A stretch of 64,000 nucleotides of DNA from Sphingomonas oleivorans. Lineage in GTDB: Bacteria; Pseudomonadota; Alphaproteobacteria; Sphingomonadales; Sphingomonadaceae. Below, one piece after another: positions 26,678 to 35,996 of this stretch (the stretch's first letter is position 1; each line of letters begins with the position of its first letter). The stretch spans positions 95,165 to 159,164 of the forward strand of contig NZ_NWBU01000010.1 in the NCBI RefSeq assembly GCF_003050615.1, given 5' to 3'. The notes below the pieces were generated by a model. It searched no databases, was not told the origin of the DNA, and saw nothing but the letters and a program-made list of their open reading frames with translations. Position numbers and translations under genes: made by a program.

Positions 26678-28081
26678 ATGTTGCGTAAACTATTGGGGGG
26701 CGCGGCCTTGCTCGCGCTGGCGGCGTGCGGCCAGGCGGAAAAGCCCAAATCGGCATCCTCCGCCCCGCCGCCCAAGGGGCCGCTCTTCGCGATGGATCCT
26801 TATCCATCGACCTATCATTCCTATCCGGGCGTGCCGACGCTGGTGACGAACGTTACCATCTATGATGGCGAGGGCGGGCGGATCGACAATGGATCGATCC
26901 TGTTCGCGGACGGCAAGGTGGTGTCGCTCGGCGCGTCGGTGGAGGCGCCGGCGGGCGCCATGGTGATCGACGGGCGCGGCAAATGGGTCACGCCCGGCGT
27001 GATCGACGTGCACAGCCATCTGGGCGACTATCCCAGCCCCCAGGTGCAGGCGCTGTCCGACGGCAATGAGATGACGAGCCCCGTCACCCCGCAGGTCTGG
27101 GCCGAACATAGCGTCTGGCCGCAGGATCCGGGCTTCAGCCGCGCGCTCGTCAATGGCGGCGTCACCACGCTGCAGATCCTGCCCGGCTCGGCCAATCTGT
27201 TCGGCGGCCGTTCGGTCACGCTCAAAAATGTCTATGCGCGCACGATGCAGGGGATGAAGTTCCCCGGCGCGCCCTATGGCCTCAAAATGGCGTGCGGCGA
27301 AAATCCCAAGCGCGTCTATGGCAGCAAGAACCAGCCGCCCGGCACGCGCATGGGCAATGTCGCCACCGATCGCGCGACCTGGCTCAAGGCCAAGGACTAT
27401 ATGGCCAAATGGGACAAATATGCCGAGAAGGGCGGTGAGCCGCCCGCGCGCGATATTCAGATGGACACGCTGATGGGCGTACTGAAGGGCGAGATACTCG
27501 TCCACAATCACTGCTATCGCGCGGACGAGATGGCCATCGTCATGGATATGGCCAAGGAGTTCGGATATAAGGTCACGGCCTTTCACCATGCGGTGGAAAG
27601 CTACAAGATCGCCGATCTTCTGAAGGCGAACGGCGTCTGTTCCGCCGTCTGGGCGGACTGGTGGGGCTTCAAGATGGAGTCCTATGACGCGGTGAACGAA
27701 AATCTCCCGCTGCTCCACAAGGCGGGCGCCTGCGCGATGATCCATTCGGACGACGCCAACGGCATTCAGCGGCTCAACCAGGAAGTGGCCAAGACGCTGG
27801 CGGACGGCCGGCGGATCGGCATCAACGTGTCCGACGAGGAAGCCTGGACCTGGCTCGCGATCGGCCCCGCCAAGGCGCTGGGCATCGCCGACAAGACGGG
27901 CAGCCTGAAGCCCGGCAAGATGGCCGATATCGTGCTGTGGAACGGCAATCCGCTGAGCGTCTACACGCGGCCCGAGAAAGTGTGGGTGGACGGTGCGCTC
28001 CTCTATGACGCCAATGATCCGAAGCGGAGGCCCGTATCCGATTTCGAGCTGGGCCAGCCGGGCGAGGGAGATGTGAAATGA
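26678..28081 (+). CDS. amidohydrolase-family lipoprotein, metal site intact
   Basis: 467 residues. A lipoprotein signal ends LLALAAC. The metal-dependent hydrolase domain shows the VTPGVIDVHSHLGD metal motif, further ligands in VHNHCYR and AFHHAVE, and the late Asp in MIHSDDANG, followed by GSLKPGKMADIVLWNGNPL. This resembles the imidazolonepropionase/prolidase-like subgroup of secreted amidohydrolases. Substrate unknown, possibly a peptide or cyclic amide. The stop overlaps the next gene, a paralogue, by 4 bases. Confidence 0.87.
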   Translation: MLRKLLGGAALLALAACGQAEKPKSASSAPPPKGPLFAMDPYPSTYHSYPGVPTLVTNVTIYDGEGGRIDNGSILFADGKVVSLGASVEAPAGAMVIDGRGKWVTPGVIDVHSHLGDYPSPQVQALSDGNEMTSPVTPQVWAEHSVWPQDPGFSRALVNGGVTTLQILPGSANLFGGRSVTLKNVYARTMQGMKFPGAPYGLKMACGENPKRVYGSKNQPPGTRMGNVATDRATWLKAKDYMAKWDKYAEKGGEPPARDIQMDTLMGVLKGEILVHNHCYRADEMAIVMDMAKEFGYKVTAFHHAVESYKIADLLKANGVCSAVWADWWGFKMESYDAVNENLPLLHKAGACAMIHSDDANGIQRLNQEVAKTLADGRRIGINVSDEEAWTWLAIGPAKALGIADKTGSLKPGKMADIVLWNGNPLSVYTRPEKVWVDGALLYDANDPKRRPVSDFELGQPGEGDVK

Positions 28082-29367
28082 AGCGCCTCCTTCTCTGTGC
28101 GGCCGCGCTGATCGCGTCTCCGCTTTCGGCCGAGACGATCGCGATCACCGGCGGCAGGATCGCCATCGGCGACGGATCGCAACCGATCGACAATGGCACG
28201 GTGCTGATCCGCGACGGGCGCATCGTGGCGGCCGGCAGCGGCGTCGCGGTGCCGGCGGGTGCGCGGCGGATCGATGCGGCGGGCAAATGGGTCTCGCCGG
28301 GGCTGGTCGCGGGCTTCACGCGGATCGGCATCGTCGAGGTGGACGGCGTGTCCCAGACCGACGATTCGGAGGCGGACGGATCGCCCTTTTCCGCTGCGAT
28401 CGACGTGGCGCCCGCGGTGAATCCCAAGGCGGGCCCGATCGCGGTCAATCGCGCCGAGGGCGTGACCCGCGCGGTGGTCGCACCCGCGCCGGGCAAGTCG
28501 ATCTTTGCCGGCCAGGGCGCGATCATCGATCTGGGTGCGGATGCCGATGCGGTGATGCGGCCGCGCGCCTTCCAGTTCATGGAATTTGGCGAGGCCGGCG
28601 CGCTCTCCAGCGGCGGCAGCCGGGCCGCGGCGCATGTCGCCTTCCGCAACGCGCTCATGGAAGCGCAGGCGATGGCGCGTGGGGCAAGCGACGATGGCTT
28701 CGAGCGGCAACTGACGCGGCTCGATGCGCAGGCGCTGGTGCCGATCGTGAACGGGACGGTGCCGCTCCTCATCCATGTCGAGCGCGCGAGCGATATCCTG
28801 CGCACGCTGGAGCTTGCCCGCGAGTTCCCGAAGCTCAAGCTGGTATTGGTCGGCGCGAGCGAGGGCTGGACGGTGGCGCCGCAGATCGCGGCGGCGAAGG
28901 TGCCCGTGATTGCCTCCGCGCTCGCCGATCTTCCGGCGTCTTTCGAGTCGCTGGCGGCGACCCAGTCGAATATCGGCCGGCTGAAGGCGGCGGGCGTCAA
29001 TGTCTCGATCGGCATGATCAATGATGATGAGGCGCGGCAGGCGCGGCTGATCAAGCAATATGCGGGCAATCTCGTCGGGCTGACGCGCGTTCCGGGTGCG
29101 TCGGGGCTCGATTGGGGCGCGGCGCTGGCGACGATCACGTCGAAGCCGGCCGAAGCGGTGGGACTGGGCAGCGAGATCGGCTCGCTCAAGCCCGGCCTGC
29201 GCGCCGATATCGTCGTCTGGGACGGTGATCCGCTCGAGCTGTCGTCCGCGCCGACGCTGGTGATGATCGACGGCGTCGAACAGCCGCTCGAAAACCGCCA
29301 GACCAAGCTGCGCGACCGTTTCCGTCAGGCGCCCGAGGGCGCGCTGCCCAAGGCTTATGAGTGGTAG
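28078..29367 (+). CDS. amidohydrolase paralogue lacking metal ligands
   Basis: 429 residues with a signal peptide (to about SPLSAETI) and the amidohydrolase outline, including GKWVSPGLVAGFTRIG near residues 71-86 and GSLKPGLRADIVVWDGDPL near the end. Where active members have HxH the sequence is AGFTRIG. The usual later His is replaced in LVLVGASEGW, and the metal Asp region reads GMINDDEARQ. It does keep LLIHVERASD. It is probably a pseudoenzyme or works without the standard metal centre. It is translationally coupled to the intact paralogue, suggesting a heteromer or regulatory partner. Confidence 0.8.
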   Translation: MKRLLLCAAALIASPLSAETIAITGGRIAIGDGSQPIDNGTVLIRDGRIVAAGSGVAVPAGARRIDAAGKWVSPGLVAGFTRIGIVEVDGVSQTDDSEADGSPFSAAIDVAPAVNPKAGPIAVNRAEGVTRAVVAPAPGKSIFAGQGAIIDLGADADAVMRPRAFQFMEFGEAGALSSGGSRAAAHVAFRNALMEAQAMARGASDDGFERQLTRLDAQALVPIVNGTVPLLIHVERASDILRTLELAREFPKLKLVLVGASEGWTVAPQIAAAKVPVIASALADLPASFESLAATQSNIGRLKAAGVNVSIGMINDDEARQARLIKQYAGNLVGLTRVPGASGLDWGAALATITSKPAEAVGLGSEIGSLKPGLRADIVVWDGDPLELSSAPTLVMIDGVEQPLENRQTKLRDRFRQAPEGALPKAYEW

Positions 29368-29474
29368 GATAGGGCGCTTCCGCCTGCATTATCCGGCGCT
29401 CAGGCTGAGCGCGGTGGTTCAATGCAGGCCCGTCTTCCTGCCTTCGTCGGAATGGCGATGGTCATGACCTGAAG

Positions 29475-29506
29475 GCAAAAAAGAAGGCCCGCCGGGGCGG
29501 GCCTTC
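29475..29506 (-). terminator. intrinsic terminator of phoX
   Basis: Perfect 10-base stem GAAGGCCCGC (29483-29492) and GCGGGCCTTC (29497-29506) around a 4-base loop. On the minus strand it is followed by TTTTTTGCC. It lies just downstream of the phosphatase gene. Confidence 0.88.
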
Positions 29507-29530
29507 CAGTCTTGTGGGGGTCGGGGATTA

Positions 29531-32017
29531 TCAGAGGCCGACGACGCCGCCATCATCCTTGGTGATGATGATCGTCGCCGAGCGCGGGCGGGACACCGCG
29601 CTGGAACTGGTCTGGCTCGCCGGCCAGTTGCTGGAGAAGCTGGTGGGGAAGTTGGTCCCCACATCCTCGCCGGGATGCTGGATGTTGACGAAGAGGGTGC
29701 GGCCGTCCGGCGTCGAATCGATGCCGGTGATCTCGCATTCCTTCGGCCCCACCAGGAAGCGGCGCAGGTTCGATCCCGGCGCCTTGCCGGCGAAGGTCTG
29801 CTGGCTGCTGGTGCTGCCGTCCGCGCCGGTATTGGTGATGGTCTTCACGCCGCCGTCACCGACCACGCCCGGCATTGCGGCGAGCATCATGCAGTTGGTG
29901 ACGTCGGTATAGGCGCCGTCGTCCGTCTGGATCCACATCAGCGGATTGACGAGGCCGCCCGGATTGGTCGGGCGCGAGAACCACAGGCCATCGGGGCTGG
30001 AGAAGTCGTTGCTGGCGTCGAGCCCGGAGATGTTGATGTTGGTCGCATCCAGATCTGCGCCCGCACCGAAGGTATAGATGTCCCACTGGAACGTGGTCGC
30101 CTCGCTGCTGTCGCCGGTCTCGCGCAGGCGGAGGATATGGCCGTTGGGGTTGCCACGCTGCGCCGTCGTGTCCTTCGGGTCGTTATAGTGGCGCGGATTG
30201 GCGGCGTCCGTGCCGTTGAGCGGACGAACGCTGGCATTGTTGTTGGTGAGCGTGAGATACATCTCACCCGTCTTGGGATTGACCGTGGTCCATTCCGGAC
30301 GGTCCATCTTGGTCGCGCCGACCGCGTCGGCGGCGAGCCGGGCATTGATCAGCACGTCGGCCTGATCCGCGAAGGGATAGGCGGCGTTGGACGGGGTCAG
30401 CGAACCCTGGCCGAAGACGAGCGGCAGCCATACGCCCTGGCCGGTCGCGTCGAAGCGCGCGACATAGAGCGTGCCCGCATCGAGATATTTATCGCCCATC
30501 GCGAGGCGGTTGGTATTGTTGGCATCGGCCGCGACCCAGGGCGTGTTCGAGACGAACTTGTAGAGATATTCGCCGCGCGCATCGTCGCCCATGTAGAAAG
30601 CGGGCTTGCGGCCCTCGACCATCTTCGACGGCCAGCAGCCTTCATGGTTCATGCGGCCAAGCGCGGTGCGCTTGCGCGGCGTCGAGGTGGGATCATAGGG
30701 ATCGACCTCGACCACCCAGCCATATTGGTTGATTTCGTTGCGGAAATCGCCCGTGCCATCGGCCGGCGCCAGCGGGTCCACCGACACGTTCCAGCGCGCA
30801 AAGCCGCTATTGGTCGGATCGGCCGGCGAGACCGTGCTCCAGCCATAATTGCCCGACGCGCCCTGGCTCGATCCATAGCGGTTGAGCGAGATTACGGACT
30901 TGGCGGTGGCGCCGCCGCGCGCCGCATTATCTGTCCCGCCGCGCCGGAAATAGCCGACCCAATTCTCCTCGCAGGTGAGATAGCTGCCCCAGGGCATGGT
31001 GCCGTTGGCGCAATTGTTGATCGTGCCGCGGCCTTGCGTGCCATCGGGCGAGAAGCGGGTGCGAAGCTGGGTACTGCCGCGCACCGGGCCGTTGAAGACC
31101 ATGGGCGTGAGCGGCGTGATGCGGCGATTGAGCGCGGAACCTTGGACATAGCTCCAGCCGGTAGCACCACGCGCGATCTCGATGACGCTCATCCCATGCG
31201 CCTCGATTTCCTTGATCGCCTCGGCTTCCGGGCGGGACTGGCCGGTGCCCGTACCGGTGGGGCCGTTCGGATGGAGATAGCGCTGCGTGATATTCTCATG
31301 ATTGATCGCGAGCAGGCCGCGCGTGCTGCTGAGGTCGTCGCGGGCATTGCCGGTCGCGGCAAGGCCGAAATAGGTCATGCCGTCATGATGGTCGCCCGCG
31401 CGCTGCGCGAAATTGCCGTCGGTGCCGTTATTGGCATAGGCAGGCGTCGCGGCGGTGATCGGATCGCCCAGGCGATAAAGCACGGTCACGCTATAACCGG
31501 CGGGCACCGTCACGATATCGTTCAGATTCTTCGGGACGGCGGTGAAGTCGAGCTTGCCGGGGGCGACGGTGACGGTGCTGTCGGCCGTCGTGGTGTTGCC
31601 GCCATTGTCCTGCGCGGCGAAGTGGAAGACGAAGTCGGTCGAACTGGCGACGCTGGGTGCGATGAAGGTAGCGGTGTCGCCGCTATTGCTGAGGAAGGTG
31701 ACGGAAGGACCGGAAACCTGCGTCCAGGCGGAGCTGGTGATGCTGCCCTTGGCATCGGTCGCGCTGCCCTTCAGCGTGACGAGCTTGCCCGAGCTCGTGG
31801 AGCGCGCGCCGCCCGAATCGACGATGGGGGCCTCATCCTTGTCCTCGCCGCAGGCCGAAAGGAACAGCGCGGCGGCGGTCGCGGTCATGCCGCCGAACAA
31901 GGTCTGGCGACGCGAATAGCGCTTCTCGACGATGCTTTCGAGCGTCGGATTGTTCGAGCGGTTGGTATCCACATTCCCGTCGGAATATCCGCCGGGAATC
32001 ATCTCGGAATCGGCCAT
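29531..32017 (-). CDS. phoX: PhoX-type alkaline phosphatase, Tat lipoprotein with PKD-like domain
   Basis: 828 residues. A twin-arginine signal (SRRQTLFGG, Arg36-Arg37) ends in a lipobox LSAC (Cys56), so the mature protein should be a Tat-exported lipoprotein. Residues about 68-150 look like an Ig/PKD-type domain (LVTLKGSATDAKGSITSSAWTQV). The rest is the PhoX/DUF839 beta-propeller, with HDGMTYFGL, LLAINHENITQRYLHPNG, GSYLTCEENWVGYF and GLWFSRPTNPGG. PhoX enzymes are calcium/iron phosphomonoesterases induced by phosphate limitation. Two PhoB-box-like repeats lie upstream, and a GspL/M/C-like trio is divergent. A lipoprotein phosphatase exported by T2SS, ElpS of Caulobacter, is a recalled precedent. 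Confidence 0.9.
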   Translation of the reverse strand: MADSEMIPGGYSDGNVDTNRSNNPTLESIVEKRYSRRQTLFGGMTATAAALFLSACGEDKDEAPIVDSGGARSTSSGKLVTLKGSATDAKGSITSSAWTQVSGPSVTFLSNSGDTATFIAPSVASSTDFVFHFAAQDNGGNTTTADSTVTVAPGKLDFTAVPKNLNDIVTVPAGYSVTVLYRLGDPITAATPAYANNGTDGNFAQRAGDHHDGMTYFGLAATGNARDDLSSTRGLLAINHENITQRYLHPNGPTGTGTGQSRPEAEAIKEIEAHGMSVIEIARGATGWSYVQGSALNRRITPLTPMVFNGPVRGSTQLRTRFSPDGTQGRGTINNCANGTMPWGSYLTCEENWVGYFRRGGTDNAARGGATAKSVISLNRYGSSQGASGNYGWSTVSPADPTNSGFARWNVSVDPLAPADGTGDFRNEINQYGWVVEVDPYDPTSTPRKRTALGRMNHEGCWPSKMVEGRKPAFYMGDDARGEYLYKFVSNTPWVAADANNTNRLAMGDKYLDAGTLYVARFDATGQGVWLPLVFGQGSLTPSNAAYPFADQADVLINARLAADAVGATKMDRPEWTTVNPKTGEMYLTLTNNNASVRPLNGTDAANPRHYNDPKDTTAQRGNPNGHILRLRETGDSSEATTFQWDIYTFGAGADLDATNINISGLDASNDFSSPDGLWFSRPTNPGGLVNPLMWIQTDDGAYTDVTNCMMLAAMPGVVGDGGVKTITNTGADGSTSSQQTFAGKAPGSNLRRFLVGPKECEITGIDSTPDGRTLFVNIQHPGEDVGTNFPTSFSSNWPASQTSSSAVSRPRSATIIITKDDGGVVGL

Positions 32018-32090
32018 GTTGTCTATCCCCCCGATTGGCTAGTGAGAGCTTGCACTTTCTTGAACGGGGCGGAGCGTTATTGTGGGGCCT

Positions 32091-32142
32091 TGACTCTTTT
32101 GTGACTCGGCGGATCAAATTAAATCTGTCTTAATCCTGTAAC
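32091..32142. promoter_or_regulatory. candidate PhoB boxes in phoX / gspL-like divergent region
   Basis: Two direct repeats with 11-base periodicity. On the minus strand GAGTCAC-AAAA-GAGTCAA (32091-32107) keeps the GTCA cores and A-rich spacer of a PhoB box. On the plus strand CTGTCTT-AATC-CTGTAAC (32125-32142) has the half-site spacing with one or two mismatches per half. They lie about 75-125 bases upstream of phoX and about 85-135 bases upstream of the divergent trio, so one array could serve both. Confidence 0.5.
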
Positions 32143-32225
32143 CGAATGGCGCAAATGGCACGCCGGACGAAATACGGACGAGCGGCGTGATTCCAAGCCC
32201 AGCCAGCGAAGCCCGATCGAGGGGG

Positions 32226-32792
32226 ATGAATTTGGAGGATCGGCAGCCCGGCCCGAGCCTGTTCGACCATGTCGCGCGGGCGCTGCGCGGGTGGCTGGCC
32301 AGGCGCGGCCAGACGAAGCGGAGCCCGCCGGTCGCGATCGGCGCCTTGCTGAACGCTGGTACCCGGCATGTGCTCTGGCCCTCGGCCCTTCTTGCGACGA
32401 TCCCCATCGCGACCTTCCTCGGCGCGCATATGCTGGCGGCGGCGAATGATGCGGCGCGGCTGGAGGTCGAGCGGCGTGCGGCAGTCAAGATCGCGGCGGT
32501 GGCGGCGGCGCGGGAGGGCGCCCGTGCGCGCGCAATGCTCGCCCCGCTAATGGCGCGGCCGACTGTCGCCGAGACGATCGAGCGGCTGGCGCAGGCGCTG
32601 CCCGCCGATGCGCGGATCAACGCGCTCTCCCGGGATGGCAAGGGCGCGATCGGTGCCGAGATCGATTGCGCCGATCCCGATGCGCTGCGTCTGGCCCTAC
32701 AGGGTGATCCGCTGCTCGGCACCTTTCGCATGATCGGGCAGACGGATGCGGACGATGGAGTGCGCGTTACGCTTAAGGCGGATGCGTCATGA
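32226..32792 (+). CDS. GspL C-terminal / PilN-like membrane protein
   Basis: 188 residues. A cytoplasmic N-terminal stretch of about 45 residues is followed by one membrane segment (about 55-75, VLWPSALLATIPIATFLGAHML) and an alpha-helical linker. The C-terminal ferredoxin-like domain (about 105-185) contains PTVAETIERLAQALPADARINALS, as in the periplasmic part of GspL. The large actin-like GspL domain is absent, so it resembles PilN in layout. ATG at 32226 preceded by GAGGGGG; GTG 32187 is an alternative. First gene of a three-gene operon with ATGA overlaps, divergent from phoX. Confidence 0.7.
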   Translation: MNLEDRQPGPSLFDHVARALRGWLARRGQTKRSPPVAIGALLNAGTRHVLWPSALLATIPIATFLGAHMLAAANDAARLEVERRAAVKIAAVAAAREGARARAMLAPLMARPTVAETIERLAQALPADARINALSRDGKGAIGAEIDCADPDALRLALQGDPLLGTFRMIGQTDADDGVRVTLKADAS

Positions 32793-33295
32793 AGGCGGCG
32801 CTGCTCCGCAGGGCGCGCCCGCTGCTGCCGCTGCTGCTTGTGGCGGGCGGATGGGCGGCATTCGTCCAGCTCACTCGCCCCGCGCTCGATATGCTCGATG
32901 CGGCGCGTGCGCGGCGCGAAGCGGTCGAGCGGATCGCTACGCGGCCGGCTTTGCCGCCCGTCCGGCTCGCCGCGCCGGGCCAATATCTCTCCGTTCCGGA
33001 TCAGGCGGCGGCGGATCGGGCGTTGCGGGAAAGGTTGCGCGAGGCTGCGACGCGCGCGGGTGTGCTGATCGAGCGGTTGGAGGAGCGCCGGGGGCCGGAT
33101 GGCGGATCGGCCATGGCGCGTGCACATATCCTATTGTCCGGGCCCGAGGCGGCGATGCTCCGCTTCATCACGGCCGTCGAGGGCGGGCGCCCCGCGATCC
33201 GCTTCGGCGAATGGCGGATGGAGCGTGCGCGCGAGGCGGCGCCGGCAATCCGTTTCGAGGGGCAGGCGATCGCGATATGGCAGGCGGCCGAATGA
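32789..33295 (+). CDS. GspM / PilO-like membrane protein
   Basis: 168 residues. N-terminal membrane segment (about 11-29), a helical stretch, then a ferredoxin-like periplasmic domain (about 75-165, with RLREAATRAGVLIERLEE and LLSGPEAAMLRFITAVEGG) as in GspM. It overlaps both neighbours by 4 bases. Although the fold outline matches GspM at 9930, the two sequences are clearly different, so it is not a recent duplicate. Confidence 0.68.
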   Translation: MKAALLRRARPLLPLLLVAGGWAAFVQLTRPALDMLDAARARREAVERIATRPALPPVRLAAPGQYLSVPDQAAADRALRERLREAATRAGVLIERLEERRGPDGGSAMARAHILLSGPEAAMLRFITAVEGGRPAIRFGEWRMERAREAAPAIRFEGQAIAIWQAAE

Positions 33296-33747
33296 TCCCG
33301 CGCCTTCCGGCCCGGTACATGGCGCTTGTCGGAGCGGCGCTGGCGGCGGTCGCGGGCCCGGCCTGGCTGCTGGCGGAGGGCGATCGGCCTCCCGCCGCCG
33401 CGTCCGCGTCCGTCCCGCCGCCGATCGCGATCCGGGCGGCGATGCCGTTCGAGGCGGCGTCCGGCCGCGCGCTCTTCGCGCCTCGCGCCGTCCCATCGGA
33501 TTCCGGTTCGGAGCTTGGTGACGATATCCCCTCCGGCGATGTGGAGGGCGTGCCGGAAGTGGCGGGGATCGTCGGCCGGCTGCCGAACGATGCGGTCGTG
33601 CTGGTCCGCACCCCGTCAGGCGGCACGCAGATCCTTCGCGTGGGGGAAAGTTTCCAGGGCTGGCGGCTGGAGGCGCTCGCGGCGGATGCGGCGCTGTTCG
33701 TGCGGGGTGCCGAGCGGGCGCGGGTGAACCTGCCTTCCGCGTCCTGA
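33292..33747 (+). CDS. GspC HR / PilP-like domain protein
   Basis: 151 residues. An N-terminal membrane anchor (about 8-28) and a disordered Ala/Pro/Ser stretch lead to a short beta-rich domain (about 82-148, VAGIVGRLPNDAVVLVRTPSGGTQILRVGESFQGWRLEAL) that matches the homology region of GspC or PilP. No PDZ domain is present. It is the last of the trio; the next gene, glmM, follows after about 110 bases and is unrelated. It could contact a secretin N0 domain. Confidence 0.65.
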   Translation: MIPRLPARYMALVGAALAAVAGPAWLLAEGDRPPAAASASVPPPIAIRAAMPFEAASGRALFAPRAVPSDSGSELGDDIPSGDVEGVPEVAGIVGRLPNDAVVLVRTPSGGTQILRVGESFQGWRLEALAADAALFVRGAERARVNLPSAS

Positions 33748-33752
33748 CACTA

Positions 33753-33767
33753 TAGCGCAAAGCGCTA
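33753..33767. other. small palindrome between the gsp-like trio and glmM
   Basis: TAGCGC-AAA-GCGCTA, a perfect 6-base inverted repeat with a 3-base centre. It may be a weak hairpin at the end of the trio or an operator for glmM; no U-tract follows. Confidence 0.35.
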
Positions 33768-33857
33768 CATTTCGTGATGCTCCCGGCGTCGCTTCGGGCT
33801 ATTCCGGCCGCAATGGCAATGCTGCCTGTTCAGCATGATGGAACCGGCTCGAGGACG

Positions 33858-35195
33858 ATGGCACGCAAATATTTCGGCACGGACGGCATTCGTGGACGGA
33901 CCAACCAGACGCCGATGACGGCGGAGATAGCGATGCGCGTGGGCCAGGCGGCCGGCGCGCATTTCCTGCGCGGGCGGCATCGCCACCGCGTCGTGATCGG
34001 CAAGGATACGCGGCTTTCGGGCTATATGATGGAATCGGCGCTGGTGGCGGGCTTTACCAGCGTCGGCATGGATGTGGTGCTGGTGGGGCCGATGCCGACG
34101 CCGGCGGTGGCGATGCTGGCGCGATCGATGCGCGCGGATCTGGGCGTGATGATCTCCGCGAGCCACAATCCCTTCGCGGACAATGGCATCAAGCTGTTCG
34201 GGCCGGACGGATATAAGCTGTCCGACGCGGACGAGGCGGAGATTGAGGCGGCGCTGGAGGCGACGCCGAGCCTCGCCCCTTCCGCCGAGATCGGCCGCGC
34301 GCGGCGCGTGGACGATGCGCAGGGACGCTATATCCATGCGGTGAAATCGAGCTTCCCCGAGCATCTGCGGCTCGATGGGCTGCGCATCGTCGTCGATTGC
34401 GCGAACGGCGCGGCGTACAAGGTGGCGCCCGAGGCCTTGTGGGAGCTGGGCGGCGAGGTGATCGCGCTCGGCGTGTCGCCCAACGGCATCAACATCAATG
34501 AGCGCTGCGGATCGACCGATCCGGCGGCGTTGTGCGCCAAGGTGGTGGAGACGCGTGCCGATATCGGCATTGCGCTCGATGGCGATGCGGACCGGCTGAT
34601 CGTCGTCGACGACAAGGGGCAGGTGGTGGATGGCGACCAGCTCATGGCGCTGATCGGTGCCTCCTGGGGCCGTCGCGCGATGCTCAAGGGCGGCGGGATC
34701 GTCGCCACCGTCATGTCCAATCTGGGGCTGGAGCGATTCCTCGGCGGCCAGGGACTGCAACTGATCCGCACCGCCGTCGGCGATCGCTATGTCGTCGAGG
34801 CGATGCGTGCCGGCGGCTATAATGTCGGCGGCGAGCAATCGGGCCATATCATCCTGACCGATCATGCCACCACGGGCGACGGGCTGATCGCGGCATTGCA
34901 GGTGCTGGCCGAGCTGGTTGAGAGTGGCCGGCCGGCGAGCGAGCTGCTGCACCAGTTCGATCCGCTGCCGCAGCTGCTGAAGAATGTCCGCTTCGCGGGC
35001 GGGCAGCCGCTGGAGGATGAGAAAGTGAAGGCTGCGATCGCGGATGCGGAGGCGAAGCTCAACGGCACGGGCCGGCTGGTGATCCGCAAGTCTGGCACCG
35101 AGCCCTTGATCCGCGTGATGGCGGAAGGCGAGGATGAGCAGCTGGTGGGCGCGGTCGTCGACGAGATATGCGCGGCGGTGAAGCGCGCGGCATGA
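33858..35195 (+). CDS. glmM: phosphoglucosamine mutase
   Basis: 445 residues. It converts glucosamine-6-phosphate to glucosamine-1-phosphate for UDP-GlcNAc. It begins [13 protein letters not shown], carries the phosphoserine loop [17 protein letters not shown] (Ser102), the metal motif LDGDADRLI, and the sugar/phosphate loops EQSGH and [12 protein letters not shown]. Sequence upstream of the ATG at 33858 does not match the family. It overlaps thiD by 4 bases. Confidence 0.97.
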   Translation: MARKYFGTDGIRGRTNQTPMTAEIAMRVGQAAGAHFLRGRHRHRVVIGKDTRLSGYMMESALVAGFTSVGMDVVLVGPMPTPAVAMLARSMRADLGVMISASHNPFADNGIKLFGPDGYKLSDADEAEIEAALEATPSLAPSAEIGRARRVDDAQGRYIHAVKSSFPEHLRLDGLRIVVDCANGAAYKVAPEALWELGGEVIALGVSPNGININERCGSTDPAALCAKVVETRADIGIALDGDADRLIVVDDKGQVVDGDQLMALIGASWGRRAMLKGGGIVATVMSNLGLERFLGGQGLQLIRTAVGDRYVVEAMRAGGYNVGGEQSGHIILTDHATTGDGLIAALQVLAELVESGRPASELLHQFDPLPQLLKNVRFAGGQPLEDEKVKAAIADAEAKLNGTGRLVIRKSGTEPLIRVMAEGEDEQLVGAVVDEICAAVKRAA

Positions 35196-35986
35196 TCCCC
35201 CGTGTGCTGATCGTCGCCGGATCGGATAGTGGCGGCGGGGCAGGGATCCAGGCGGATATCAAGACCGTCACCATGTTCGGCGGCCATGCGATGACTGCGA
35301 TCACCGCTGTCACCGCGCAGAATTCGCTGGGCGTCTCCGCTATGCTGCCCGTGCCGACGGATATGGTGCTGGCGCAGATCGACGCGGTGGCTGGCGACAT
35401 CGGCGTGGATGCGGTCAAGATCGGGATGATCGGATCGGCGGAGACCGCGGACGCGCTGGCGACGCGGCTCGCGCGGCTGGGCGATGTGCCGATCGTCTTC
35501 GATCCGGTGATGGTCGCGACGAGCGGTGCGCGGCTGGCGGACGCGGCGACGGTGGCGGCCTTTGCGCGGCTGATGACGATAGCGACGGTGACGACGCCCA
35601 ACCTGCCCGAGCTGGAAATATTGTCCGGTCGGACGATCCGCACCGTTGCCGAGGTCGAGGCAGCGGCAGCAATGCTGGCGGCGCAGCATAAGCGTGCACT
35701 GCTCGCCAAGGGCGGGCATCTGCCGGGCGACAGGCTGGTGGACATGCTTATGACTGCCGAAGGCGTGACGCGCTGGGAAGGCGAGCGGATCGAGACGCGC
35801 CACAGCCATGGCACCGGCTGCACCTTGGCGAGCGGGATCGCGACCGGGCTGGGGGCAGGGCTGCCAATCGAAAAGGCGGTCGGCATCGCGCGGGATTATG
35901 TGCGTGCGGCGCTGATCGCTGCACCGGGCTTCGGCGCGGGCCATGGGCCGATGGGCCATGCGCTGGGCCGGGCGCATTTCGATTGA
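35192..35986 (+). CDS. thiD: hydroxymethylpyrimidine kinase / phosphomethylpyrimidine kinase
   Basis: 264 residues of the ribokinase-like ThiD family, phosphorylating HMP and HMP-P in thiamine synthesis. Motifs are [21 protein letters not shown] at the N-terminus, [13 protein letters not shown] and the anion-hole [14 protein letters not shown]. It is coupled to glmM by a 4-base overlap, and a ModE-like gene follows 10 bases later, so the three may share a transcript. No TPP riboswitch was seen. Confidence 0.95.
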   Translation: MIPRVLIVAGSDSGGGAGIQADIKTVTMFGGHAMTAITAVTAQNSLGVSAMLPVPTDMVLAQIDAVAGDIGVDAVKIGMIGSAETADALATRLARLGDVPIVFDPVMVATSGARLADAATVAAFARLMTIATVTTPNLPELEILSGRTIRTVAEVEAAAAMLAAQHKRALLAKGGHLPGDRLVDMLMTAEGVTRWEGERIETRHSHGTGCTLASGIATGLGAGLPIEKAVGIARDYVRAALIAAPGFGAGHGPMGHALGRAHFD

Positions 35987-35996
35987 GGCGCCGATC

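Noticed and set aside
29675-32104. Plus-strand 809-codon frame opposite phoX
   Set aside because: Antisense shadow of the PhoX gene, which has a Tat signal, lipobox and family motifs.
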